DNA of 64,000 bases. Origin: Penicillus capitatus. Taxonomy: Eukaryota > Chlorophyta. The stretch spans positions 2,232,001-2,296,000 of the forward strand of contig OZ287694.1 in assembly GCA_965649825.1 (NCBI GenBank). The letters run 5' to 3'. The stretch's first letter is position 1. Each line of letters starts with the position of its first letter. Shown here one piece after another: positions 1 through 12,778 of this stretch. A program made the position numbers and the translations under genes. The notes below the pieces were generated by a model. That model did not search any database, was not told the origin of the DNA, and was given only the letters and a program-made list of their open reading frames with translations.

Positions 1-3000
1 CTCCAGACAAAACCCGTCTCCAAGGCATAACGATCGTACGTGTTTGGTGGATCCGATGCGTTGTTGTCCACTCTGATGCAGTTCACTGCCTTCATAAACT
101 CAGATGCAAAGTCGATGAAAGAAAAATACAAGGTGACGAGCGTCACAACAATGAGGTAAGTGGTTCCGGGCACGTCGCCGTTGTCATCGGTCGCTGGTCC
201 GTCGTCTGTGTCCCAGGTACGCATTCTTCTCGATCCTTCCGGAATTCTGTGCTGGGGCCGATGGAGACACCAACGGAACAGCGGTCGGCTGATGATGATC
301 ACTGACCAGAAAAACAATGGAAAGGAGACGCGTAACCAGAGGGCCTTGATCGTATCGGGTCCTTCTTCTCCGTTATGGACTTTCGATTCGAGAGTACACT
401 CGAGAGGGGCGTAGTATGTTCCGTTCGTTGTCGCCACCAGGAAATCTATAGACACATCGCCGTTAGCACAGAACGAAGGATGCCTCTGCGGAAATGACTC
501 AGGCATGAGAGAAACTGTTTGATGATTGACGGCCACTTCGTGTTAATACCCAACCCCAAAGTCGTTACTTGCACATAGTTGACCAGAATCTGCAGGATGG
601 AAGAAAGGATGCACATAGCTGATAAAAGAAAGATTGTGAACCTTGGCGATTTCTGTCAGTTTTTCGACGGCAACGATGTGATCGGTAATTAAGGGATCGC
701 GTTGCTTCTTTCCCTGTGTGGGCGACATTGGTCGTCTTCCTAAGAGCAAAAGCGACGTCACAGTCATAGAGAAGCGTAACATCTAAGCCGTACTGAGTTT
801 TAAGCGAGTGATTCCTGTCAAGCGCCTTCTGCTCTGATCTGGATGGCTGCTGAAGTCTGCCTGCCCATCGTCATTGCATGAGGCCTGCTGAGCTTGTCTT
901 GTCTTTGCCATAGCGACCCAGATCTGCTTTCTTGCCGAACTGAACGTCAAGAATATGTTAACAGCCAGCAATACAAATGCGATCGATGCTGCCAAGAGCG
1001 TCAGTATGACCGACCATACTCGATATCTTGGGCACTTGAGACATTCGCCTCCAGCAAAATGCCAATAACCCGCTTCGCAAGAACCGCACAGAATACCACG
1101 ATACCCGTCGGAGCATTGAAAATAGTCATTGTACACAGGCGGTGTCGCCTCTGTCCCCGAGAGATACGCATCCAGCTGAGAAATCCGAGTAGATATCTTG
1201 CTGGTGTCTTCGTAGTATTCTTTCAAGGCCGTTTCTCGATTCTTGCCTACGCTCTTTCGGCTTTCATACGCGCAAGCTTCTTTGACGATGCATTCGTGAA
1301 ACTGCGGAGAGAAGGGAGTCGAGTGCCAATAGCCACCGATCGGTACAAGGCTGGATCTGCCACTGCATTTGGCATGATTCTCGCAGTCTCTGCATGTGCT
1401 GGAGGTATCGAAGGAATAGCGATCCACTGGACAAGGCTGACAGACATAGCCCGCTTCGTTCTCTCCAGGAAAGCATTTCCTGGTGGAGAATGTCAAGTTT
1501 GTCTCCAACTCTCCATACCGAAAAATAATCTCAGAAGTACGTCCAATGCCGATTCCCTCAGTTCTATTCACATTGAGAATTCCATCTATTGCCCGATAAT
1601 CTGTTTCTCCGACGATGTTTGTTGACTCTAAGTGCACATTCAGTTCTGTACAAAAACTCTCTGTCAGGCGATGCACGCTGCTCGGGATCTTACCCGCGTC
1701 AGCAATGCCGCCAGTGATTGTCTGGTTGAAGGCATCCTTGACTGCGATCTTGATCCCATCCGACGTATTCCTGGCACAATCCTCGGGACTGTGACACGAC
1801 GAAAGTGGAAGCAGTATGTCGCCGCCTGTATGGTTGACGATTGGAGAAGTGGGGTTCAGCAGCATCAATGCGTAAACACCACTCGCGATGTCCTTCCCGT
1901 ACTCTCCGTTCGCTTCCTAAACACATGTGAACGATCAGGAGACTCGGAAATGTGATCGGCGACTGGCACCAGGACAGTGTTGTTGTCGAAACGCAGACAG
2001 TACTCTTCTGAAAGCTGATCAGACTTGTACGCGGATAGCATATCTGTCCATCCCTCTGGATCGAGTGCGTCGCAGCCGACGAGAACGGACTCTGGATGGG
2101 AGACAAACCATCCTCCAGCTCCGTACTGGGCAACGTTTCCCGTTGCGTTGACGTTCACCAGCCGAAAGAGTCGGCAGGGTTCCGTTGTAGGTCGGATCTC
2201 CGGACAGTTCGTCTGACGATGCCGGTTCCAGCCGTCTCCGGCCACTTGCACAGAGGCACCGCCTGGTCAGATGCCTTAGGGAATAGCGTCGGTCAGCGAA
2301 CGGGGCATACCTCCGATGGAAGCGACATTGCTTTCGAAAACCACATCCGTCAGAAGAACGTCGCCGATCGAGCTCTCTGGCATGACGCTGTACACCAGAC
2401 ACATGCCGCCACCCCCGCCCTCTCCGCAAGTGGAGAAAGGGGAGGCAGTGGACGACAGACCGTCCGACTGTGAAGCCTCCCGAAGCAGCGACCTGCCGCT
2501 GGTGTCGTTTGCCGCTTCCGATTGGTCTCTGGCGAGCGGAAATCCGTGGTCCTCGACACGCACAGCTCTGTTTCCTGCGAACCGGGTTCTCCGTATCTGA
2601 GAGCGACACAAGTATTTAGTCGCAGGTATCTGAAAGGGGGCAGGCGTACGGAGAGCTTGTTTTGCCGCTGTCGATTTGCCTCTACGAAGAGACCACCTCC
2701 GACGACGGCCGTATTGTTCACGAGGATGTTCGAGTAGAATTCTTCGACGACTGTGAAGGATACGGAGGCGGCAGATCTGAGAGCGATGCCACCCCCTCGA
2801 TACGCTATGTTGCTGGCGAACAGAGACTGCTGTATGGATATCGCATCTGGGGCATCCAGAACGTAAAGACCGCCACCGGAATGACGTGCAACATTGAAGG
2901 TGATGTTGGCGTCGAGCAGCGTTATCTCTCCGCACCCAGCACACATGATGCCTCCTCCGTAGACGGCACTGTTTTCGCGAAACACGTTGGATCTGCCAAT

Positions 3001-4618
3001 GCGTCCGTCGCTGATAAGACCCTTCAGACCCCGCGTTTTGAAGTTTGCCCCGTTTGTTATCAAAATGCCGCCGCCAAGATTCGCCACGTTTCTGTACCAG
3101 GTAGAGGCGTTGGTCTCGAACGCGCCAGTGTTCCTCAGGATCACAGCTCCTCCTGCTTCCTCTGCTCGATTGTCTTCGAGGAGACAGTCGTTCATCGTCA
3201 GTCTGTTCTGCTGAAGTGCGACCACGTGCAAAGCACCTCCGTGACGCGCCGTGTTGTTTCTGAAGGTGCAGTTGTCAAATCTCCATTCGTCCAAGTTCTC
3301 TGCACTGCATGCGAAGTAGACTGCGCCTCCGATGCTGTCCTAGTCATACTGGACTGGCATGGAACCCGGAATGCTGGCATGGTTCTGCTCGAACGTGCTG
3401 TTCACAACGAGCACGGAGAATCTGTTCGTGCTCGAGAAAAAGCGATCATCAATGACAGATCGCATCGCTCCCCCACTTGGGGCCTGGTTGCCCAGAAACG
3501 AAGACCCAGCCACTGAGAGATTTGCAACAGAGTTTATGAAAAGGGCGCCGCCGCCATTACTAGGGAAATTGAAAGTAAAGTGATTCACGAGCTCTATGGA
3601 ACGGCCGCCGCTGCGTTTAATTTCGTACTGTCTGCCGTGTTGCGTCACTGAGTTGTCGACGAAGGAGGAGTCGACGATGTCCAGCACCGTTCCGGCATCT
3701 CTCGCAAACACGGCCCCTCCATTGAACAGAGCCCGGTTGCTGCTGAACGTGGAGTTCGCGATCCGCAACTTGCAGCTGGCACAGTAAATGCCTCCGCCTT
3801 GGTCAGCCTCGTTGTCCTCGAATGTCGAATGCCGAACCTCCACCTCCGGCATCGGTCCACTGCACTCCATGGAAGAGCATGGGTAGATGGTCAGTGTTCC
3901 CATTGCCCGTTCGAAGGCGAACGACCCTCTCCGCGTCTTCACTCCCTGAGTGTTGTTTATGAATGACACTCTCTCGAACACCACGCTGGTTGTCCTGGAA
4001 GCATCATCGGGATCGTTCTCCACCACCACGGCCGAAACGTCTCGACAGTCTTGGAAGGTGATGTCCGAGATCGTCACATTCGACGACCTATCGTTCAAGA
4101 ACAACGCCAAGAGTCAAGCGGAGTGACTGAGTGCGTGTCTGAGTTGTCGAACCGTATGAGGAGGGCGCTGTCGTCGGAGGGACAAGTAATCACTGTCCGG
4201 CCTCCTGCGTCGCCAAGGAGTGTGACGTCGCGCACATCCACAGTCAGTCTTCTCCTCAGTGTGTAGCTTCTGTTCTCTAGGACGACGGTTTGATGGGGAC
4301 GCAGATTTCTGAGCGTCTCCCTTAACGACACACCGGAAGGGACTCGAGTTCCATTGACGGCATCTTGAGTTAAATGACGGCCTAGATAGAATACACGGAA
4401 CGCGTTTCGGATACTTAGTCAACGGCTGTGTCTGTCTCGACTGAAGAGAAGAGGCAAAGAAAGAAGGTGAATTTCAGTTAACGAGTCCACGCAAACGATA
4501 CGGCATATCTCGCAGACCAACCTTTGCTCAAAAGACTATCCGCCACACCGTTCTCTTCGACGCCGACGCTCCGACTATTACTTAGGAGTGCGAGAAAGAT
4601 GACGGCGGCGAATTGCAT
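1..4618 (-). pseudogene. Secreted parallel beta-helix / Cys-rich / multi-pass membrane protein, left copy, one in-frame stop, C-terminus off window
   Basis: Exons read on the minus strand: 4618-4522, 4381-4135, 4087-2650, 2596-2311, 2262-1970, 1916-794, 739-642, 589-499, 445-1 (continues off the window). The start at 4618 is chosen because it opens a hydrophobic signal peptide (MQFAAVIFLALLSNS). Exon 3 encodes many short repeats of the type 'S-F-x-x-N-x-A-x-x-G-G-A', typical of right-handed parallel beta-helix proteins. Exon 6 has a Cys-rich GCC2/GCC3-like module (CQPCPVDRYSF, CLKCPRY) followed by a membrane span. The later exons encode further hydrophobic spans. The second intron is GC-AG (4134-4088); the others are GT-AG of 48-54 nt except the first (140 nt). 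A TAG at 3342-3340 interrupts exon 3 where the second copy has GAG. The frame is otherwise open, so this is a very recent pseudogene or a stop-interrupted allele. Role as a cell-surface receptor or adhesin is inference. Confidence 0.7.
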
Positions 4619-5790
4619 GGCAGTTGAGTTTGCAGGTTCGCCGGAGAACAAATGAGAGGATTTGAAACGACATGCAGAGGACTTGCGACGGAAGCACATA
4701 ATAGGCAGCAGTCGAATGCACCGTATCAGACGATTCACGTCCCCATAAGGTATAATGACGTCATTGCTTCTTTCTCTTTTCTATCAATGTCCTTCATTGC
4801 GCATGGACACGTCACGTTTCGGTCATCGCGCGGAAACTGCCTAAAGGACGCTTCGTCGACTTTCGCTCGGCAGAGGAATCACAATTTCCTTGCGTAAGAA
4901 GTATGGGTGTTTGTCTATACTCGCCTGCTGTTTCCGTTCGGTAATCGAAAACAAAGGACATGCGCCGTCGACTACATGTGGATGGGATTCACGGATCTCC
5001 TCCAGTTTATGGGTCACGTCTTGGCGCGTTCGCAAAAGCAGTCGGCGTCGTCGGAAGTTTCTTGGTTTTGAGCACTCTGCTGTATCTCGTATACTAGCTG
5101 TATTGTTTGTTTGTTTGTTTGATACCTGAAGTTTTCGGTCGGGAGAAGAGGTTGTGCCATGATGGAATCACTGCCAAGTATAATACGGCGAACACGGTCT
5201 TTCATTGCAATACAACTCACCTTCTACGGAGCGTCTCCCTTGCTAATGGCATGATCGAACCACGTTTTCGACGTCCAATGAATGCTCAGTCTAGGCCAAG
5301 TTGGTGTAAAGGTGAATTCTGTTGTTCTTCAGGGTGCATGACCACACCTATACCTTTCTCTTGCGGACGACTTTTCCTCGAACTCCATGCCCATGCTTGT
5401 TTCACCTGCAAACGCACTCAGAGTCGGAGGTTTCATGATTGAGGCAAATGAAACATTAAATAAAGAGACAATCCTTTTAGATGGATGACTCGAGGCATGT
5501 CCTGCAAAGAGGTCAGACGGAGAGGTGGTTCTGAAAACGTTTGGGTGTTTACTCTTTGTTGCGAAGACAACTCGATCAGCCAAAAACCGCTGACTTCATG
5601 ATAACGTCAGCAGACACTGGCGCAGCGTTTGGCGTCCTTCGCATGATCAGATCCTTAATTGCCGATTTCTAGGTATCTAAATAATGCGTCTTCTATCGAA
5701 CATGACAAAGGCATCGCAGGTCGCACACTCTGAGGTCGTTTGTTCGCCGGGACGCTTCAGAGCTCTCGGTTCTGTCGGTCGATGTTGTTC
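4619..5790. repeat. Upstream flank of left beta-helix gene; inverted homologue of 38380-42760
   Basis: This flank has no convincing gene. Its reverse complement aligns with the right-hand flank, from the start of the right beta-helix gene back to about 38380, but lacks three blocks present there. It keeps one copy of each target sequence: ctcag at 5285-5289, cgctg at 5588-5592 and acact at 5614-5618. It is therefore the pre-insertion state for three elements in the right flank. A (TTTG)n microsatellite lies at about 5104-5121, matched by an AAAC run near 42383-42400. Short open frames here (for example minus 5035-4841) carry single-base length differences between the copies, which argues against coding. 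Confidence 0.75.
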
Positions 5791-7164
5791 TGGTCGCGGT
5801 TCGAATATTGAAAGGTCTGACAAAGAGAATATCGACAGGGTTTTGTAAAACGTAAAGATCCACCTTGCTTGGACATGCGTCGCCATTAAAAAGTCATGAT
5901 GGGACCCCGTCCCTTTAGGTCGATATTTACCTTCTACAGTCGATCACATAGCTGCTGCGCTTATCGAGGTGCGACGCAGACGCTTCCAGGTATACGTACT
6001 CTGATGGTCAGGATTTGATGAATGTCACATCATCCGTCGTTTAACAGATACCATGTTACTCTGTCGCGTGGAAGTCATATCATCTGCCTCGATTGTGAGG
6101 GGCTAATGGTTTCAAGCGGCACTTAACGTCGTGTCAGAGGCACTTACTTTCCTATGGCCCTGAGCGTTGGATGACTCAACTGATCTATGAGGTCTTGTCA
6201 CATCCTACATATGAATGGGTGCATTCCGTTGACAAGCAACCTTGCTCTGTAAGCTGTAAAGCCTTCCGCGGGCAATCTCTGAAGCGTGGCCTTTCCCGCG
6301 TGACATACCCGTGTCACGCGGAGGCACCGCGCCAAACGAACTCAACAGCGGAAGACTTCTGTTGTTTACAGAGCAAGGTCCTAAATGGTTCGAATCGCCG
6401 TCTAAGTATGCGCATGATGAAAAGACTTTCTAGGTAGGTGAGTCATCCGAGCCTCAGAACCAGAGAACAGCGCCCCATCGAGACTCAGAAACCCGTTTGA
6501 AAAGACAGGCAGCACCCTTCGGCATGGATGACCCCCTCAGAACAAGACAGTCACATCGCCAGATCAAATCTTGTCGACAACCCGTACGATAGATCTTCTG
6601 TAATGAATACTCACACTGCTTTGGAACATCATGTAGAGTGCACGTATTGATCGCACCGCTAGAAATTCGGAGAGGTATTCGTGCCACGTCTCCTAGTTTA
6701 ATGCGTCTTCAGATGTCGAGATGGACACAATCGACTTTGGGTAAACAGTTTCCCTCCAAACACCCATGACTTGGGAGGTACAGATGGATGAGAATGTACG
6801 ACACCTGTCAAGCCAAAACGATCACATCGATACAAAAACGGCTGTTTAGCGACCGCGATGTTCATTCATTCATGTGTGTTGTGTATGTATCGTGATATCA
6901 TCCGTTTTTGTCGATCCTTTCTAGGGACCAGAGAACACAGTAAACCTAGAGTGACTTTCAAGCGAACCATCGAAACCCAGCTCGACTCCTGCGGTGCTCA
7001 TGGCTTGGCTAACTTTACATCTAGATGGACGACCTGCATTGTTATTAGGAAATTATTCTTCGTGGAGTATTCACATCGCGCCAACGCTCTTCGTGACTCT
7101 TCTGCGCCTGTAATAAAAATCTCGCCTGTTGACATCATGCATCACGATGTGACTTTTGAGCATC
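5791..7164. other. Gene-poor spacer with a diverged LTR/promoter-like repeat
   Basis: No gene recognised. About 6297-6580 resembles, on the minus strand, the repeat family seen at 37.5-41 kb: a TGACTCA-type box (TGAGTCA on the plus strand at 6439-6445) and, downstream on the minus strand, the TCTTCCGCTGTT-like stretch. It is too diverged to show ends or a target duplication. The rest shows nothing I can assign. Confidence 0.4.
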
Positions 7165-7300
7165 TATCGGATGTGACGTGAACGTCACAGGCATCGTGCT
7201 GCGCTTGCTACATTTAGCAAGACAACGGTTGAATAGTTGTTGGTTTATCGCTGAGCCTTTCCTACGGTCGGGAAGACAAACGCATTTGACGCAGAGCGTC

Positions 7301-10300
7301 ATGGACCGACCGGGTTCAGCTTCGCGGGACAAAGACGAAGGAAGACACAATCCCTCCATACACCGAGATACGGTGTCGTTCTCGACATCTTCACAATGGA
7401 CCTCAGTCGACTCCTGGGATTCCCTGGCATCTCCAGGTAATCCTCACACAAAGCGCATGGCGTGCTCTCTACGACGCTCGCGAAGCTTTGCTGTCGAATG
7501 GGTCGGCTCTCCGGTAACCATGGGCAGAGATGGATGGACAGAGAAGGCCAGACCTGAAGGCGGAAGCTGACAGTGTGTATTGTTTCAGGTGCCGGCGGCC
7601 GCGAGACGGACACGAGGTTCCTGAAGACCGGCGTCATGCGTCACGGTCTTCTGCGTTTTGACATCCCGCCTGCCACATCGGATGGCTCCACCGAACTGCG
7701 CTTCGCCTTCTCCGACGACGGGACGCGTCTACTGACGTGGGACAGTGGATGCTTTCGGTGAGGTCACCTCGTCGTCGCTTGCTCCAGTGACTTTGCGATG
7801 ACAGTGTGTGGCAAACAAATGACTTCACCATGCAATGCTGCTCGAGATACAGGACAAAGAAATCCGTCCTCAATGTCCGATTCGACGGACAATCCTCGTC
7901 CACCTTTGCAGCCCTGTTTGCTGACTGGAGTGTGTCGACCTATGCGGTGCGAAACGCGGCGACGGGAATGGAGATCAAGGAATGTCCTCAGCTGTCCAAT
8001 GTGGATGAGGATGAGCGAGAGGTGTTCGATTCGGAGGATGGGACGAGGACGGAGTTTCTGGAGACTGAGTTATCCGAGTCTGCCTTGAGCCGCGCGATCT
8101 CGGCGCTGAATGCACCGGACTGGAAGGAGGAGACCGTTACGCTGCTGTCCGCTAAAGAGGCGGCGCGTCACATGCTGCCTTCAACGGATTTCCCCCGGGA
8201 CATCGCTCCTTTCTGTGTGCGAGTTGGCAGGAATGGCGTTGTGTTGGTGGTCGTTGCCGAGGATGGCCATGCGGGAGAAAACGACAACACCTACGTGCAG
8301 TTGCACCACAGCGACACGGAGAATGGACGGCAGACAGTCGAACGTCTGGGCGGCAGCGATGGAAGGTTTGCAGAAGACGGACAGTTCATCGTCTCCTGGG
8401 ATGGCTGCACGAGCAACGCCCCGGAGAACCGAAGAAGCGTCTATGTCTACAAGACGTCGGACATCGTCCAGAACAAGCCATCGACTGGGAGACAGCTGAT
8501 AAACCTCTTCCGTAAGGAGGCTCCTGAAATGCATGCAAAGCGGCTCAACGTGCCCGAAAACACTGTGCTCCTCGAAGCGCGACTTCTCCTCGACCAGAAC
8601 AGCAGTTCTCGCCGTCCGACTCAGTTGGCGACCGCATCGCTCCTGATGCTCTGTCAGGTGAACTGGTCTGCGACGGCCAAGATATATGTTATGAGTCTGA
8701 AGACGGAGACCGTCTGCTTCCGACTGGACTTCGGAATGTCATTCATCCACGAGCTCGAGTCGCCGAAGGAGCTCGTAAAGAGACTGAGCGATCAAAGCCT
8801 GTTCGTCCTGTCGCCCAACCAGAGGTGGATCTACCTGTCCAAGCACGACCAGAAGAAAGGAACGGTCTACTCAGTCAAGGACGGGTGTCCTGTGCTGGAG
8901 GTTGACTGGAGCGACGACGATGACTTCGAGCCGCTGCGCTCAAAGTTCGACTCTTCTGGTCGACACCTGTTGCTGGAAGACGGCAAGAGAATAAAAGTCC
9001 TCGTGCTGAACCAGCACGACGACATCGTCGACTCGGCGATTCGAGAAGTCATTTCGCCGGACGCTCACTCGGTGCTGGAATTCTACGCCCAGTATGACAG
9101 AAGGAAGCTCGGCAAGATGCTGTCGGAGGCTCTGTCGCTGCGAGGGGATCTCGGACAAAGGGTGACAACCATGCTGGGAGATGGTCTCTTCGCTGCCATC
9201 CGGGACAAGATCAAGACCGTCAAGCATTTCGTGGATGTGATCGTCTCTCCAGACAGATCGCTGGTGGCCTTCGTGGCCAACGGAGACACTGTCCGCATAG
9301 AGATCTACAGTTGGGAAAAGAGTGGTGAGAGTCACGGTGCCCTTAAAATGATGAGGAGCTTGGACGTTCCCGACCTCGTGTTGTTGGATTCCTATGGCGA
9401 TAGGGTTGGAATGTTCACGAAGCGCGGAGACTGTCGCGAGTTCACCTACCTGAACCCGCAGGCAGAGAACGTCTTCGTTGTCAAAGTGAACGTCGATGAC
9501 GAAGGCTCGCAGAACATCAGCGAGCTCTCTAAGAAAGATGGTATGTTTCTGAGTGTGATGAAGCTGACGGCAGATGGATCCAAAGCGCTGGTCGTCTACC
9601 ACAACGGTCAGTTCTTGGTGCTATCGCTGGAGAAAGGAATCCGTACGTGGATGAAAGGAAGCTTCGCCTGTGCAACGGGTGTCCACAACTTTGTGGATCA
9701 CTTCCTGCGCGACGCTTTCATCTACATCTCAGAAGACGACAAGACGATGACGATCGGCTGGGACTCCGTGGCCCGCAAACCGCTGTCCGTCCCCCTCGAG
9801 GGTTGCCGTCGGACCACTGCCGCTGCCATCAACAAAGTTGTGAGAAACACGCCTCTGTGCAACCTTGGTAATGTCGTGTGGATGAACCGCTCTCGGACGA
9901 GGGCCATCGTCAGTGCAACGCGAAAGGATGTAGAAGACCTGCTGGTTTATGATATCAGTGGTAAGTTTGTTGCTCTCTTCGGAGTATTTGTGACGCTGAA
10001 ATCACAGGTCCCCGAAACACAGAAATCAAACACATCACCACCGCCTTTGTTCCCGGGGCGGTAAGCATCAATTCCAAACAGTGTCTTGCCCATTCCCCCA
10101 CCCTCGTCAACTGCAGAAGCTTCTCAGAGACCAAAGCCTTCGTCGCAAGCGTTGTACTCCTCTGGCAAGAAGCTCTGCCGCATTATTCTGTGTTGGATCT
10201 CTTCGATATCGAGTTAGACGACGACATCGCCCAAGGGTACGTCATTTCTCACCCGTGGCCAGATCCTGGTTAGCTCTTAATTGGCTGCGTGTCTTCTATT

Positions 10301-12236
10301 AGGTTGATCGACAAGTTCGGTGCAAACCTCATCAACACAGCAGAGGGTCAAGGCGGTTCGCTCATCCACTACGCGGTGACGCGAGGATACCTTGGTCCAG
10401 CCAATCTCCTCTTCGAGTTCGCCGCCGAGAGGCACATCCCTGTGAAGCTGAGCTGGGGCAGCTCCGATCTTTTGGGCCATGTCGCCGAGATCGACAATCC
10501 CGATCCCGTTCGATTTGTCCTGGAGAAGCTTCTGAATAAATGCACCTCTGCGTCAGAGACTGCGAGACTCTTGAGTCAGCACTTCGAGAAGCTCCTCAAG
10601 AAGCACAGACATCTCGTCATCGATCACCTCGAACACGATCGTTTCTGCTGCGAGTACGGGACCTTCCTCGTCCCTGAGCGACTCTTCGATGGCGACCAGA
10701 AGATGCCGATCGCTATGACCGACAACAACGCGATCGAATGGCAGATGTCCGACAGCGAAGCTCGAGATCTGTGGAAGCGAAACCATCCAGTCGTTGCCGA
10801 ACACCTGAGTCATCCCTCCGGTACTCAGATCCCTGCCGTCGCCCGAGTGATCTGCTTCGAGCAATGCGTTCGCCGGAATCGCCAAAACTTCCTGCGCCAT
10901 GTCTCTCGCGCCAAGAAACTCTCACCGTCGGTGTTCAAGTCGAAGATGGTGATCTCACTGGTGCAGTGGCTATGGTATAAGTACTTTCGACGTTGTTGCA
11001 TCTTCTCTATCTGTTTGCACCTCGCAGCGACATTCTTTTTCAGTCTATTCATCGGCTGGTGCGACAGCGACCATGAAGGAGGACAGGCGTTCGCTTTCTT
11101 GTTTCTACTTGCCGCAATAGCCCTCCTACTTTCCCATGCAACCCAGTCACTACATCGTCGAAGAACGCAAGCATCTCACGCTCTCCCTGAGATCTTCTTG
11201 GCGAGGTTCTGTGTGTTCTAGGTGCACTCTGTTTCTTGCTGCCATATATACCCTACTCCACTACTCAATCATGCTCGTCGACGATTCCAACATCAGCAGC
11301 TTCTTTGCGTTCGCCGTTTCGCTTGAATCGATCTTCATGTGGCTCACGGTAAGTGTCTATCCTAACTCTTTAAGATTCGTAAACGATCGTGAAGATGATT
11401 TGGGACTTTCGCTGCCTAGGTGTTGCAATACTGTCGGCCTTTTGAGATGATCGGACCGCTGGTCATTCTTATGGCCAATCTATTGGACAGCATTGTACCA
11501 TTTACCCTTCTGCTCTTGACAACCACGTTTGGCTTTTCACTGGCCTTCCGTATTCTGTTCTCTAAAAAAGTGGACGATATTCCCCAGGACGTACACGACT
11601 TCGATTCCACCATACGCATCGCGGAGACCCTGTTCTTCTCGACGATTGGAAACATCGAAGCCGACGTTGGCATCCTCTATGTGTCTCCCCTACTGAGTTG
11701 CTCTTTGCTTCGCAGGCTTTCTATTTGGAGACTAGCTTTCTATCTGTGTGGCGATCGCTGTTGTACATCGTGTTCCTTTTCGTTTCGATGATCGTGCTCT
11801 TCAATCTGATGGTGACGATCTTGTCCGATGCTTACGAGCGTGTACAGATGGCGGCGAATGAACGCAAGATCAAAGCACGCGCCGACATCGTTGTCACGTG
11901 GAGCTCCCTTTACTACAGAATTGACAGAAAACTGTGAGATCTCTGCCAGCAGAGTATACCCTTTCTTAGTGATTCTTGTTGTCCAGGAATAGGGAAGGTG
12001 CTTACTTTCATTACTTGGTGCCTGCCGATGATCGCTCAATGGAAAGAGAAGATCAGTGGGAGGGAAGAATAAACGAGGTCTGGAAGATGCTCAGCTCGAC
12101 ACAGCAGAGAATGGAAGATCAGATTAAGACAATGGCGACCAGGAATGAGACGATGATGGCATCTCTTCAGAAGCAGATGGAGGAGATGGAGCAACGACTG
12201 ACTATTACTCAACGTCCGACTGACCCAGGAAACTGA
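7301..12236 (+). CDS. Beta-propeller-like / ankyrin / TRP-like ion channel, copy 1, intact
   Basis: Nine exons: 7301-7436, 7589-7757, 7805-9960, 10008-10236, 10303-11166, 11222-11348, 11420-11665, 11716-11933, 11987-12236. They sum to 4395 nt (1464 residues) with a continuous frame. The long N-terminal part has WD-like blades (LTWDSGCFRVW). Ankyrin-like repeats follow from exon 5 (GGSLIHYAVTRGYLGPANLL). Then come about six hydrophobic segments with a pore-helix region FFSTIGNIEAD just before the last span (FVSMIVLFNLMVTILSDAY), an arrangement like TRPV-type channels. The C-terminus is a short coiled coil (LQKQMEEMEQRL). Intron 5 is GC-AG (11167-11221). I infer a cation channel of a cell membrane; ion selectivity and gating are unknown. 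Similarity to the inverted copy starts about 140 bp upstream of the ATG, so the duplicated unit is gene plus proximal promoter. Confidence 0.75.
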
Positions 12237-12778
12237 GAAAATTCACGAGTGTGTCGAGTTCCCTGTTGTCGGCGGCGGCGCCGCCGCCTGTCATGAAACC
12301 AGTTCACAATTTTCTGGGTCTGGTGCATTTTTCTTCCTTCGTGTTATGTATGACTCTTTGTGGCACGATCGTTATTTCTATCTGAAAGAAAGCAGGCTCG
12401 GGCAACAAAATGGCTGTGATTTCTCTCGAAGATGTGCCACAAAGTCAGAAGATTGAACGACGTCCTTTGAGTTAAGAATCCTTTGGACAGCTATGGAATC
12501 CCTTTGAATCGATTGTGCGATACAACTGTTAAGGTCGGGAGCTTGTTTGAAGGATTTGATTAACATGCCTGTCAAATCGCCAATCCGAACTCTGACCGAA
12601 AGACGTCACTTCCATGCAAAGTCGTCATCCGAACGCAGCGTTAGTGTGCGGTTCTTCTATCGCGTCTCCGTCCAGTCCTTTGCACTCGACAAAGACGCAC
12701 GACGGTTAAACATACCTTCATTTTCCAAACACCGGCATTCAAGCGACGACCGTTCGCCGTATCCATTCGCACGGAGAC
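12237..12778. other. Spacer with an 18-bp GC palindrome
   Basis: No gene seen. A perfect palindrome, GGCGGCGGCGCCGCCGCC at 12271-12288, lies 35 bp after the stop of channel copy 1. It could fold as a 3' UTR hairpin. The second channel copy has no counterpart downstream of its stop. Confidence 0.45.

Noticed and set aside
894-1625. Long plus-strand open frame antisense to the beta-helix gene, also at 46584-45844
   Set aside because: Shadow of the coding strand; no splice or domain support.
4841-5035. Small minus-strand gene upstream of the left beta-helix copy, with a counterpart at 42428-42622
   Set aside because: Single-base length differences between the copies break the frame, so shared flank sequence is the better explanation.
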